Shown piece by piece: positions 21,562-32,510 of a stretch of DNA of 32,603 nucleotides. The position numbers and the translations under genes were made by a program. The DNA lies in contig JAQGAU010000264.1 in NCBI GenBank assembly GCA_034698045.1, positions 1 through 32,603 on the forward strand, in the 5' to 3' direction. The notes below the pieces were generated by a model that saw only the letters and a list, made by a program, of their open reading frames with translations, had not been told where the DNA came from and ran no database searches. How positions within the stretch are numbered: the first letter of the stretch is position 1; every line of letters begins with the position of its first letter. This DNA comes from Paramacrobiotus richtersi. Taxonomy: Eukaryota > Tardigrada > Eutardigrada > Parachela > Macrobiotidae.

Positions 21562-21728
21562 TCAGTCTGTCTCTTTGTTGACTTCCTCCTTTTGTTCAGC
21601 TGTGCGGCTTGATGGTCTGTTCACATTAAAAGGAATAACAGCATTGGTCTGTTGCGATTTCTCTCCAACAGGAACGAACTGGTGATCACAAAAATCTTCC
21701 CCGTATGTGAAAAGTGAAAGTTTTCCAG
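21562..21728 (-). CDS. Possible C-terminal exon
   Basis: After a TTTTTAACAG acceptor the minus strand is open to TGA at 21564-21562 in one frame. It encodes YGEDFCDHQFVPVGEKSQQT and an acidic/basic tail (AEQKEEVNKETD). A second frame is also open for 36 codons. It may close the gene whose exon lies at 22147-23667, but phase cannot be matched without intervening exons. Confidence 0.35.
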
Positions 21729-22146
21729 CTGTTAAAAAGCGCCCGAGTGCAAATACTGAACAATAGAACACATAATCTGTTTGTTATGCCTTTTTTTATG
21801 AGGTTGAAAAGCATCACTTGAAAGCCAACCATTCCGTCCGAACATTGCGTGAAAACCGCATTTACAAACTAGCCAAGATTCTGTTTTTTGGCGGTTTATC
21901 TGGAAGTTTTTTTGGTTGGAGAACGAACATCTGAGCAAATGCGGTGCCATCCGTGCAGTACGATAAAATTATCTCTTTACAAAACCCCCACTCACCATGA
22001 AAACTGCTTTCTCCACAAAAGTTTTAATAAAGCCTCAAATGCAAGGTGCCACCAAGCGTCAGAAACCCATGGAAAAGCAAAGTAGATCAGCGACACGCGT
22101 ATATCGGCTCACTCTCCGCCAAGGTGTCCTCCAGATTAAGACCCAC

Positions 22147-23667
22147 CTGGCTTGGCGGGCACCCGCCCAGGCTGTCGGCAATGTACTTGCGGGCGATAGC
22201 CCGGTCAGGACACATCTTAACGTAGTCCACCGTAAGGCAGGGCCGATCGATGATGGCCTGCACGCATACGGCGGTACTGGTCGTTTCCTGGGCGCTGCAC
22301 CATCGACTGGTCAAACAACCATAAGAGCTAAACCTAGTTAAATTAATCAGATCAGATGGTAGTGAATACGACTCGGCAACTATTACCGTGGCCCCGTCAG
22401 TGAGCACGGCGGTGACGTCGACACCCTCCGAGTCAGGACTTGCGCATCTGGATATCGCGCTGCAAACTCCCGGCATAGGGCTGCCGGAATACCCGTTCCG
22501 GGTACTACAAAAACCTGGGTTTGGGAACTGGACCTGGACCTGGTAGACTGGGATCTGGTATGGTACTGCACCTGGGAAGTACGAACAGAATGGTAGTTGG
22601 TAGCTGGTATCTGGGACTATAGCCAGCGCTGGTAAATGGTATCTGGTAATTACTCAGAATCACAATTAACTATTAGCATATTTTGCAGGTTACTTTTATC
22701 AATTAAAAATTATCTTTTCTCGTACTGTTTTTTGTCTTCCCCAAAGCCCGAACAGCAAGTACCTGCTGCATGAGCGCTTGAAAGTTTTTAGAAAAAATAG
22801 GTAGGTTAAGAATCTCTGATACATAGATCTTTAATGTTTCTGGAATGGGTAGCGGTAGATGGCCGTCTCTCATTGCTTCCGAATCTACTAGTACAAGCGG
22901 GCACATTTGCCAAGTTTTGAATGCAGTAAACCGTGCCATAATAACGAGCCGCTACACTACGGTGAACGCTAAAGTATTTTAACACACTGTATCGCAACAT
23001 AAAGGGAAAAAAACGTACGTTAGCCAACTTAGCCTTGACGGTAGTGCAGCGGCTCGTTTACGTTATTAGCATGCTGTTACTGGTTTGCAATGTGGCACAA
23101 TTACTGCGTTCAAGACTTCAGCAATTGTACAACGTACTGATAGACTCGGCAGCTATGAGAGACACCATGATGTCAACTACCGTTACACGCTCCAGAAACT
23201 TCAAAGATCGATCAGAGATTCTTAATTAACCTATTTTTAGAAAACAAAATTTTATGCCTCGTGTAGCATGTACTTGTCGCTTTGAGGAAGACAAAAAATA
23301 ATACGATAATTTTTAATTGATACAAGTAACCTGCAAAAATATTCTGATAATTGTGCTTATTAGTAACTACCAGATGCCATGTCCCAGCGCTTGCTATAGT
23401 CCCAGATACCAGTTACCAACTACCATTCTGTTCGTACTTCCCAGGTCCAGTACCATACCAGATCCCAGTCTACCAGGTCCAGGTCCAGTTTCTAAACCCA
23501 GGTTTTCGTAGTACCCTGCCGGAACTCTTGGTTGTATGGATGCGCGTGAGACATCCAGGCCATATAGACCAGCACATCACCCCTAGCCTATCGTACAGCA
23601 CCCTGTCATGCGAGGCATACAGATCGTTACCGTAGACAAATGTAGCCTGAACAGGGCAAGGTTTTCT
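22147..23667 (-). pseudogene. Cysteine-containing exon split by a transposon
   Basis: The minus-strand parts 23516-23667 and 22147-22480, joined with one copy of the 9-bp target duplication, give a 486-nt exon of 162 codons. It has no stop, a GTGCTACAG acceptor, a CCAG/GTGGGT donor and phase 0 at both ends. The 5' part includes KPCPVQATFVYGNDLYASHD and WSIWPGC. The 3' part includes PGVCSAISRCASPDSEGVD, SSYGCLTSRWCSAQE, DRPCLTVDYVKMCPDRA and SLGGCPPSQ. The many cysteines suggest an extracellular, disulphide-bonded domain. The family is not recognised. The insertion introduces about 1 kb of palindromic DNA and a frame change, so this allele should be non-functional unless the insert is spliced out. 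It is open apart from the insert, so the insertion is probably recent. Confidence 0.6.
22490..23515. mobile_element. MULE/foldback-like MITE with about 480-bp inverted repeats
   Basis: The two halves (about 22500-22975 and 23033-23515) are reverse complements of each other around a loop of about 60 bp. The ends read GGGTACTACAAAAACCTGGG on the left and, reversed, GGTACTACGAAAACCTGGG on the right. A perfect 9-bp direct repeat CTGCCGGAA flanks it (22481-22489 and 23516-23524). Long terminal inverted repeats with a 9-bp duplication are typical of Mutator-like and foldback elements. No transposase is present. The left end carries ten extra bases (TACCCGTTCC) between duplication and repeat. Confidence 0.85.
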
Positions 23668-23966
23668 CTGTAGCACTTTGGCTTCTTTGCCTTTTCATAC
23701 GAAGCACTTGAATCTACATGTTTTGGGGCTAATAGTCGTGAAGAAAAACAATCACTGTTTACGAATGTTTTGCAGCAGTGTATTGTGGGCCCGTTTTACA
23801 TGATGACCTTTACAATCTCGCTAGAACAAGCTGCGTACCTGGCGAAGTTAATAAGGACGTTAAAGTTTGTTGTTTGACAGTTGGCCTCTTGCAGCCTTCC
23901 AGCTATTAGCACTTCAAATTTGAAAGCTAAGTTGTAATGCTGTGCAACCATTCCTACCGTACATAC

Positions 23967-24104
23967 CGGTGAAAGGGGACCATTTTATCGGTGCATTCGG
24001 CGGGGGTCGGTGATCTTGGCGCACAGGTGACTGCTCTGATTGAAGGCCGCCTAGCTCGTGATGGACGTGTGCTGCAGATGCTGGACAATGTACGCACACC
24101 AGAT
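23967..24104 (-). CDS. Possible 138-nt exon, strand uncertain
   Basis: On the minus strand a TTTCCTTGTAG acceptor and a CACCG/GTATGT donor enclose 138 nt open in two of three frames. On the plus strand the same bases read HSAGVGDLGAQVTALIEG and RLARDGRVLQMLDNVRTPD within the frame 23991-24230, which looks just as protein-like. Splice borders favour the minus strand. The phase needed by the 23667 exon is not met directly, so another exon or another gene is involved. Confidence 0.3.
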
Positions 24105-24477
24105 CTACAAGGAAACAAGGGGAAAAAGCATAAAACTAACAAAAAGCAGCAGAAAAGTGTACTATGCAAAAGCGCATTTGCAAATGGTAACTCCAATAAA
24201 AATCTAATAAAACTGATACATTTAAAATAATGTTGAGAATACATTAGGAAATCTAAGAAGAATCAAAGTGAAACAACATCCATATGTACGCTGTCAGTTA
24301 CCGATATAGTTTCCAGATATTCGGTTGCCCGTTTTCCGGGAACTAAGAAACATTGAGTTGGGCCAAATAATGGCGCATGACTTCCACTTTTAAGAGATAC
24401 GGCGTCACCGCGTAACTGGTGCTTCATATTTCAGCAAAGCAAAACTGTAACCAGTTTTTTCCACAATAAGCACTTAC

Positions 24478-24670
24478 CATACCGCATCCACGTCCGACAA
24501 CGACCATTGCAAAACAGATCAAAACGACCAGACAGAGAAAGTCTGCAATCCACAAGTCCCTCACTATCATAGCCAACAGGTCGGTAAACTCCTTCGTGAC
24601 CTTCTTCTACGTGCACTTGTCCCGCGTCAGTTCCAGATGCAAGCAGTACTGGCTCCCGCCAGACGGACAT
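24478..24670 (-). CDS. Possible exon, alternative frames
   Basis: A good GTAAGTGC donor ends it at 24478. One frame starts at ATG 24670 and encodes YRPVGYDSEGLVDCRLSLSG and DLFCNGRCRTWMRY. The neighbouring frame carries a probable membrane helix (WIADFLCLVVLICFAMVVV) but has a TAG upstream. I cannot choose between them. Confidence 0.25.
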
Positions 24671-24716
24671 CCTTCAGCGTGGCTGCGCTTGGGACCAAGA
24701 GATGAACTCCTGAAGG

Positions 24717-24977
24717 TCACCGCTTTAGTTTATGTAACACGCGTAAACTGGAAGAAGAAGAACGGGCCTCCAGGGAGTAGTTTGATTCCTTGAGATGGGC
24801 TTTTTAATAGAAAGTACTTAAGAGCACTATCCGGCTGGGCCAGCAGTTTAATTTGCATCATGAAGCGCTGATCGTCGCGAACGTGCAAGAGCTCGTTGCT
24901 CAGGTTGAGACGGAAGTCTTTGGCTGGACTCAGCTTCTCCATAGACGTTGTGCTGACGAAGGTACTGGTTCGTAGAG
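24717..24977 (-). CDS. Last two exons of an unidentified gene
   Basis: Exon 24818-24977 (GTGTTATAG acceptor, GTACTT donor) and exon 24717-24747 (TTCTTCTTCCAG acceptor) join across a 70-nt intron with matching phase. They end at TGA 24719-24717. The product includes TSMEKLSPAKDFRLNLSNEL, HVRDDQRFMMQIKLLAQPDS and, after the junction, LRVLHKLKR. Composition is clearly protein-like, with no membrane segment. The family is not recognised. Reading through the intron instead gives a longer tail (SPSQGIKLLPGGPF), which I consider less likely given the polypyrimidine tract. Confidence 0.5.
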
Positions 24978-25064
24978 CTATAACACAAAAGAAATCACTT
25001 CTGACATAAAGGTCATTCAGTTCACTGTTTTAAACAACTTATATAGATCGTTTTGTCAACATTG

Positions 25065-25218
25065 TTAATATGAATAATGGACAGACCATCGGCTAATCCA
25101 CGCGTCATCCCGTACGTCCTCCTCCGTCCGGTAGGTTCACTCAGGCCTTTGTACGGTGTTAACGTGTTCAAGTTGGCGGCTCGACTGGCACCGTTTATCC
25201 ACCATCTGCAAAATGTCC
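25065..25218 (-). pseudogene. Possible exon with one in-frame stop
   Basis: After a GATATGCAG acceptor at 25219 one frame reads ILQMVDKRCQSSRQLEHVNT, then TGA (25139-25137), then TEEDVRDDAWISRWSVHY to TAA at 25067-25065. Both halves look coding. Either a short intron is missed, or the exon is decayed. It lies just upstream of the 24977 exon and may belong to the same gene. Confidence 0.3.
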
Positions 25219-26145
25219 CTGCATATCGAATGTCAGTTGGAAATTAAAAGCAGTTACGACGGCCCATACTTGGAGTCAGTTTAGATAATGAGGCGTTAAC
25301 GCCGCATTGAACTCACGGTACCTGGCAAAATTGGTACTGGTGGTAAAGTATTTCGGCATCTTCTTGCTTATGTCTCCCGGCTACCTCGTTAGGAGAGCAT
25401 AAGAGCATAATGATCAGTAGGCAAAGGGATCTACAATGTGGTATCAGTCATTCGCAGACCTCAAACGGGAGACTGGATTCACTTAATCGAATCACTTGTG
25501 ACGGGTTCCAGCATTTTACTAGGAGCAAGCGCTTGTGTTTGCATAGTACCCGTACTCTGAAGCAACACAAGGTTTATACATACGCGGTTTGATCGGAAAG
25601 TGCAAATAAACTCGCCAACCGTGTGCGTAAAAACTTCCGATGTTGTGCCGGCGCGGACAAAAATGGACGCGAACAACTTCCATCCATGAATCTCTATGAG
25701 GGACACCGTTTGTATTACTGTACATTTTTTAAGCTTTCCAGATTCGTTTCTTAAAAATTAAGTAAGTAGGATTTAATTTTACTGCAAGTAAAAAAGAAAA
25801 ACATAAAAACAGAAATTGTTAGTAATTTCAAACCACAAATTTAACAGAACAAGAGAATCTTTGAAATGAGCGTGAAAGTAAACAAAACTTAAGAAGGAAG
25901 AAAAAGGAGAGACTTGAGGAAGATCTGGTTGAAGTTATGTGTGTTGGAAATAATTTAAACAGCGTCAAAAACAAACTGCAGAAAAAGCTTTATAGACAAA
26001 AATCAAGTAAAGCAGGTGAAGCGCCTGTTCAGTGTAGAGTTCATTAGGATAAAGGCCGTTATCATCAAATCCAAACCTACGCTGCATAAGCGGAAGAATT
26101 AAGTTACTGGACTCCTTGGAATCATCCATAAAATAGACCAATCAA
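25219..26145. other. No gene recognised
   Basis: Mixed composition up to 25700, then a purine-rich, AT-rich stretch (25730-25990). No supported exon, repeat or RNA was found. Confidence 0.45.
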
Positions 26146-26325
26146 TCAATCATTCATCCAATCCACATTGTCCACATTAAAGATCTCCGTTAGCCGTAGT
26201 TTTAGCTGGTGGAAGGCGTTGTCCATCCAGTGCAGTGCAGGATATCGGTCCATTCCGACGACATGTACTGTATATGTATGCCATAGTTGCACATAATTCA
26301 CAAAACGGTGGAGTATCCTCGCCAT
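26146..26325 (-). CDS. Possible terminal exon, 59 residues
   Basis: After a TATATTGCAG acceptor the minus strand is open from ATG (26325) to TGA at 26148-26146. It encodes ILHRFVNYVQLWHTYTVHVV and DNAFHQLKLRLTEIFNVDNV. Helical and aromatic-rich, protein-like, not recognised. Another open frame here contains FCELC and STCRRNGPISC, which could form a small zinc site, so the frame is uncertain. Confidence 0.35.
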   Translation of the reverse strand: MARILHRFVNYVQLWHTYTVHVVGMDRYPALHWMDNAFHQLKLRLTEIFNVDNVDWMND

Positions 26326-27390
26326 CTGCAATATACTTTGCAATGTAACATCGTTTTCTCATGCTACCGTAGTTCGGAAGCTGCGCCATTAGTTATCATG
26401 GCAAGGCAAATCCACAAAAACTGCAGTTCTTGGAATCTTTCCGTAGAATCTCTACCGCTGTTTTTTTACTGCCGTCGTTAAGCAATCCTTATCGAAGAGC
26501 TGGTGTATGCCTTCCGCAGGTAAAGCGCTGATACAACACGGCTGGAAAGGTATGATGAATTTGTACAATAAAAGGTATAATTTTCATGGGTGAACTTCTT
26601 TACCTTGATTAGAGCATAAACGCGCCTGTTGTCGTCGACTGCTTTAAACTCAAAATCCGTGGTGCAGATTCAGAAAACTAGATCCGGCATTTGGTAATTA
26701 ATTTCTGGTTTCTGTATAACCCAGAAGGTCATGTTTAAAACCGCGTGTTCTGTTGTCGAGCTATGCAGTTTCTGATTTCTTACTTGATTAAATGGTTGGT
26801 AACGTTTTATTCATTCCGCGTGCAGAAGGCGTCGCAAAGAAACTGCTACCAGTTTTATGTTGAACGCCCGTACAAATTTACTATCAGATCCAGTTTATTT
26901 AACCACTTACCACGTCACTAATTGGTCGGCATTGTGCTAAAAAGTGAATGAAGCTACACAAAGCTCCCAGTGAGAAACAGGCAGATTGATGTCTGCTTAC
27001 TTAATGAGCAGGTATGTCCATCCCAAAAAATTAATATCCATGATGGCATTTGCAAATGTAGCTGGGCGCTACAGGTATGTCAATGCATTGCAATAAGCAT
27101 GGGTTTCGCACATAAACCCTGCGGCCAGCAGCAAAAGAGCATCCATCCACAAATTCAGTCACCTCATCCCATCCTCATGTCCATCTAACAGTTTGTTCGG
27201 GGCGATACATTGGCTGTGATGAGCGCATAAAAACATAGTGACGTAATGGTCCAGACAGGTAGCAGGAAGGATTGCATTAGGAGGAATTCGGGAGGCGGTT
27301 AATAATAACGCACCACCAATGGCATTACAAAATTTTACGGGTGTACATGTGATAATGCTTCCTTGCGCCCACATTATTACACTATTCTGC
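26326..27390. other. No gene recognised
   Basis: Short frames only. The minus-strand frame 27159-27494 is open for 111 codons without a recognisable motif and overlaps the 13-bp repeats. Confidence 0.45.
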
Positions 27391-27452
27391 GGAGATGTCG
27401 CTCGGGAGATGTCGCTCGGAGATGTCGCTCGACAATCCGAGATGTCGCTCGA
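27391..27452. repeat. Short tandem repeat, GGAGATGTCGCTCG
   Basis: Four copies of a 13-14-bp motif, GAGATGTCGCTCG. The first three are contiguous and the fourth follows a short ACAATCC spacer. Confidence 0.85.
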
Positions 27453-28168
27453 GTTGACATATATCCAAACAAAGCTCCGTCTTCTGTACTCCATTGAAAC
27501 CTGTGCAAAGAATTACAGTAGTATTACTAAGCAGGATACGTGCAGTTAAGTTGGAAGATGCTGTTACTGTCGCAGTAGTGTTTGTTAAAAAATGTGGAAA
27601 CTTTCTTTTAAATGTACCTGTGGCTCTACATGTTAATGTATGTAACGCATAATCTCTGTATGTTTGTTAATTAATTTACTTCCACATGTAGTATGGCCAT
27701 ATAAAAAAAGCAGTTGTACATAAACACCGGATCATATAATCTCGTGACTAGTACAACACTTTTCCAAATTATATGTATTTTATACATATTACTTCTTTTT
27801 TTACCGCTTGTAAAATAGGTTTTTTGGAATATGCCTTACACTTGTATATATTTTTATAATCTTGATATGCGTGCCTTCTAGATAGTGTTATATGTATCTT
27901 GCATACATACAGCTGCTCAAAAGTTACGACAGCGAACGCATCTAAAGTGTATGGTACTTATATGGAGAACATTCAGAAAAGCGAAATTTCAATCTTATAA
28001 ACGCACATTTTTTAGTAATTCATTTCAGTTTAGCTATATGAAAAACAAAATTAAGCCAGAAAGAAATGCGATAACGTCGAAAAAAATAGATTTGTTACCA
28101 CGCTCAAAAAGAAATTTTGACCGGCGTTATGTACCTTCCGACGTTGGACATGCGCAACTTCTGATTAT
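27453..28168. other. AT-rich stretch, no gene recognised
   Basis: 27590-27900 is strongly AT-rich with TTATATGTATTTTATACATA-like self-complementary segments. The plus-strand frame 27885-28214 is Lys/Arg-rich and overlaps a better-supported minus-strand exon, so it is not called. Confidence 0.45.
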
Positions 28169-28456
28169 TCACAGTGATCTGTTGGTTCGTGGAGCGCGTC
28201 GTGGAATGAATTGACTCTTTTGAGGCCCTTGAGGTAGTAACCACAAATTTAGGCAATTTTTCAAGTATTCCACAATTCCACGATTCATTCGGTCGATATT
28301 TGCCAATGCCGGTATTGACTTCATCCAAGCCCAGCGTAGTGGTATCGGGAAAATCTTCCGTATCCCCACAGCTGTTCCAGCAGCATCCGAATTAGCGTGT
28401 ATAGTAGGTATATAAGTTAGACGGGAAGTTGCTAAACGATCATGGCTTAGTCCAAA
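28169..28456 (-). CDS. Possible C-terminal exon, 95 residues
   Basis: After an ATAATTGCAG acceptor the minus strand is open in phase 0 to TGA at 28171-28169. It encodes FGLSHDRLATSRLTYIPTIH, IRKIFPIPLRWAWMKSIPAL and an Arg-rich end (RRAPRTNRSL). A second frame (to 28104) has FGCCWNSCGD near its start. It lies downstream of the LDLa/EGF exon on the same strand and may close that gene. The family is not recognised. Confidence 0.35.
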   Translation of the reverse strand, partial: FGLSHDRLATSRLTYIPTIHANSDAAGTAVGIRKIFPIPLRWAWMKSIPALANIDRMNRGIVEYLKNCLNLWLLPQGPQKSQFIPRRAPRTNRSL

Positions 28457-28789
28457 CTGCAATTATTGAATATTTTTCAACATACTTGACCAGACTCATT
28501 GATCATTAGGGTTCGAGTCGGACACGCAATGTGTTCACTAAGTAAAATGTGAATGGCGCGGCGCCGGTTGTTTGCCTGTTGTTCCATTGCGAATTTGACT
28601 CATCAATGTTGCTGAGTTCTCTAACCGTGAGCTTTGACAGATGCCGGCTCGTAACGCGAGCGTCCTATAAGACAGTAGGTACTATCGCTGTATTACCTTC
28701 GGTTTCCAGTCGGCTTTATTTGTAGTGTAGTCCTTTCAAGTGCTTTATTGCCCAAGTCATGAAGAGACGTTTAATTTACGTGATCCGCG

Positions 28790-29154
28790 CTATTCACCGC
28801 TCGCGAACTCTCCAATCTGCCATGTTTGGATGATCAGCGGTTTGGAAGTTGTGACGAATTGTGGCATGTTGAATGGTGCCGGCTGGCATAATTCACCGCG
28901 ACCCACGTAACCCGTGCGACAACGACAGGCATTGCCCCATAGCCATATATGCATCCGGCTGGGGAATGCAGTCTGCGTAGGCCCACCGGAACAACGAAGA
29001 TATCCGGAAAATACAATGCATAATCACAGATATTGACGGATGAAGATTCATCCGAGCCGTCCGGACAGTCCTTTATGTCGTCATGCACTCTCCCGGGAGG
29101 AATACATCCATGATCGGCCACGCAGTGAATTCGCATGCGTGGGGATAAATAAGG
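28790..29154 (-). CDS. LDL-receptor class A repeat plus EGF-like signature
   Basis: After a TTTAACAG acceptor at 29155 the minus strand encodes RIHCVADHGCIPPGRVHDD followed by the LDLa hallmark DCPDGSDES. LDLa modules bind calcium and ligands in secreted or receptor proteins. Here the usual cysteine before the hallmark is replaced (VHDD). Lower down another frame encodes CRCRTGYVGRGELC, the end of an EGF-like module, then runs to TAG at 28792-28790. A third frame encodes the preceding half (CIPQPDAYMAMGQC). A 65-nt intron with a weak GTCAAT donor after DGSDESS would bring LDLa and EGF ends into one frame but drop that first half. A one-base shift within the EGF module would explain the rest. 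So either the gene is damaged or the sequence has an indel. Confidence 0.6.
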
Positions 29155-31330
29155 CTGTTAAAGCTACTGTAGTCATGCGGTTAAAGCGCCGAGGTCGAAG
29201 GTGGATCCCGTAACTGAGCAAGGCCCATCAAACAAAAGGCGATTCATACTTTCCAACGGATCGATGCACAAAAAACACATTGTTTTCAGTTGTTACAGGG
29301 ATAATGTAGATATTTCGATATATGGAGAAGTTTATTATGATTTTTTCAGAAGCAGATACGGAATTGTTGCGCTCATGGAGCCCATAACGAAACCGTCTTT
29401 CTGAGATTTGAACAAGAGAACGTTTTTGTGGCCACTGTCCAAAACTGGTATGTATAATTTAGATCTATATTACGCACGGCCGCCCCGTAACATAAAAATC
29501 TGAATAACCGCAACACATGACCAAAATCCGATAACACCATCGGATTCCCCGCATCGGAAAACCATATTTTTAAAAAAAATTATTACCGGCATGCCGCTAG
29601 CTCACTTTAATATCAAACTGTCAAGGTCACCTTGAAATTATTTTTACTACAAAACAGATTTGTTGCTGAGAAAAATACATAAAGCACTTCATACAGTATC
29701 ATTTGACCGGTATAAAGTGTCTAAATGGAAAAATTATTCAGTATCTCCCCTTCTGAAGGGAAAAAACGCAAACAACGCTCGGCATAAAGAATACCGAAAG
29801 CAGTCCCGGGACAACGAAAGCACCCGAACCACAATAACTCAATACGATCCGGTACTGTTCTCGGATAGCCCATATCGCAAAACGGTGGCACGGAATATTT
29901 GATTTTCTTCAGAGTTCCTAGTGTCGCAGACGGAAACGATAATCAGTTTTTTGCCCTTGACCGGCAAAAACAGTAATATTCAGAAAATATTTCTACAATT
30001 TTAGCATCCGCTGCTAAGAAAATATCTTAAGGATAGATCGACAGAAAAATACAAACCAAATAAAAAAGATGCAAAATAACGGCGTCTGCAAGTAACCTCT
30101 GGAGTAGCCATCATTTTACTTGGGACGAACCTTTGCAATGTTAGGATCAAAGTCCAGTCTAAAGTCCAATATATATTCCTGTCCTTATTAAGCGATGTTT
30201 CACATGCTCTCGCATAACCAATCACAAGGCGATATGTAATGCTTGTTTGCATTCTTTTGTCCTAAACGTTCCGTTTCATTTCTCGATATAATACAGCTTC
30301 TAGCATGATTATGATCATTAAAGTGGTGGAACTCTTGCCGAAGTTATTGCTGATCGCGTCTCACCTTCTAATATTGTTTCACGTACTTACCTGAGAAGGA
30401 ATTTAGTACAAAAAGTTCGATAACAGAACATACGATCGACACAATGCGAAACGCTGCATGAGCGCTCGAGATCGACAGAGATAGGATCGTTTTCGCATAA
30501 CGGTCACCCAAAATGCTACCGGATGTGTGAACCCCACGTTCGCAACGAACGAAGCGAAACACTCTAAAAGGCCAGCTAGATAATTGTGTCGGAGCTCAGT
30601 TAGCCCTGCAAAATGTAACTAACCTCATCCATACAATTTTTCCAAGTAATATCAAGTGACCAATCTTGTCCAAGTAGTTCTGAGTGAACGCCGCTGAACG
30701 GAGTGAACAAACCGAGTCATCCGAGAATTTTATGGCGGATAAATCGTCAGGATAGCCCGGTTAGCAACTGAAATTCGGCAAAAGTGTCCAGGTAGAACCG
30801 ACAATTAACTGGCGGTATGCAGTAACTGTCTCGATAAAACCGATTGTCTGATATGCTCTTACAAGGAAAACCAGATGCGCTTGATGATTCTTTTAGCAAA
30901 AACGTTTTCCGGCCGCAAAGTTTAATTTTTCTGCTCTTCGTTTGTAATTGTAATAATACTCGGAACTTGAAATATCATCGAGCCTATAGCGCGGTCATCC
31001 GTTACCATTAACAGCACTACAATCTAGCTGGCTGCATTTGTCTGCATGCCTTCGGTGCTCGATGGATTTCGCTATTACATTGTTCTGATCAAATGACACC
31101 AAATGATGAGTTTGATTTGAATTTGGGAAGATTTGGATTAGAAGCGACATGTGTATATGCGACATATTACACGAGCACCACGCTATTTGCTTAGCGAAAA
31201 CAAAGACGGCAACAATTTGCAATGGACGATACGGTCCGTCAGAAACTGCAGCGGGGCATGTACAGGGTTTCTCATCCGTTGTGCGTTTGCCACATCTGGC
31301 GAAACGGCCGAGGAATTTCTCGTGGAATGC
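29155..31330. other. No gene recognised
   Basis: About 2.2 kb with short frames only. The plus-strand frame 29660-29902 is Lys/Arg-rich with no motif. No RNA gene or repeat array was seen. Confidence 0.45.
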
Positions 31331-31404
31331 TCAGATGTGTGGCATCGATCGAACGTTGTCGAAATCCTCAGATGTGTGGCATCGATCGAACGTTGTCGAA
31401 ATCC
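31331..31404. repeat. Perfect 37-bp tandem duplication
   Basis: TCAGATGTGTGGCATCGATC followed by GAACGTTGTCGAAATCC occurs twice without a mismatch, at 31331-31367 and 31368-31404. The perfect identity suggests a recent duplication. Overlapping plus-strand frames are open through it but have no recognised motif. Confidence 0.95.
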
Positions 31405-32510
31405 TCAGATTGTATCAAGATAACATGTGGGGTTAAAAGGTCATCGCTGCTATCGGTGGTTTCGTGCAAATAGACGAGCAAGGGGTTTTTTTGTATGTCT
31501 TGTGACTCTTATCATGGCAATTCGACAGGTAAGACTTTCTAAAGTATTCTGCATTTACGTTTTCAACTGCTCTACGTCGTAATAGTTTTGCATTACTGTA
31601 CATTAGTATACTGACACGTGAGTGTACACAACAATCGTATATTTTGTTCGCATGGGAAGTGTTCCTTCATCACATTAGCTTCGTATTTTGGACAATTCGA
31701 AGAGGAAACGTTAGCTCGTGAAACTATCCAAACAGATGCTTCTAAGCGAGGAGGTTATTGATGTTCAGTACCTAGTGTGTTAGTTATAATTACGGTCTTT
31801 ACTTTGCTCAGACATTTGCTATTCGAGCACAGTATCTAGCTGTAGATCTTGTTTGCTTGCAATTAGGAAATATTAATTTGCACACTGAACATTTCTCAGT
31901 ATCCCGGTGCATACATACGCGCGTGTAGCGGATCGCTGGTTGAAGATTTTCGCGAATATGTTTACATGATAATATATGAGTAGTGCGCTGTGCGCATATA
32001 CATTACAAGAACACCTTTGGCTGCCGCCTCAGGGTTTCTTGAGATCCGTATTCAGAATGGGCTCGTAGACACAAAGTCCAGGTCTAACCAAATTTAAAAC
32101 CATTCTGTACGGCAAAACGGTTCGAATATTATTATATCGATATATTATTATATTATTATTAATATTACTAGGTAGCACTTCATTCTTTCGTACTTGTAGA
32201 CCGAGCGAACTCTGATCAGGCGACAACCTTAACTATTCATTTATATTTCAAAATTTCGCGGCCATGAGACCGCACCCTGGCACCCACGGGATTTGCTTTT
32301 GATGAGCAGTGCTATGACACTGGACGAATAAACGCATCCAGGCCGAAATATCCTGGAAACGTTACCGCTTCTACTCATGCTTGTTATTTAACCGCTACGC
32401 CTGATAACTTGACAATTATTTTTTTAGTGTAGGTATTTATCACTGTACTATGTTATTATGTTGGTTTTATATGTTTTTTGGAAAACTTTTAACAAAACGA
32501 ACGATGTTCC
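31405..32510. other. No gene recognised
   Basis: Unique sequence with an A/T-only stretch at 32125-32170. No supported coding exon was found. Confidence 0.45.

Noticed and set aside
23317..23676. Plus-strand frames across the right arm of the palindromic element
   Set aside because: The left and right arms are reverse complements, so these frames are mirrored in the element and do not mark a separate gene.
24717..24977. CSPG/FRAS-type repeat
   Set aside because: The resemblance (YFLLKSPSQG...LPGG) depends on reading through a segment that has a strong polypyrimidine acceptor and is better explained as a 70-nt intron.
28500..28530. tRNA-like GGTTCGAGTC box
   Set aside because: No acceptor stem, D-arm or anticodon arm could be built around it.
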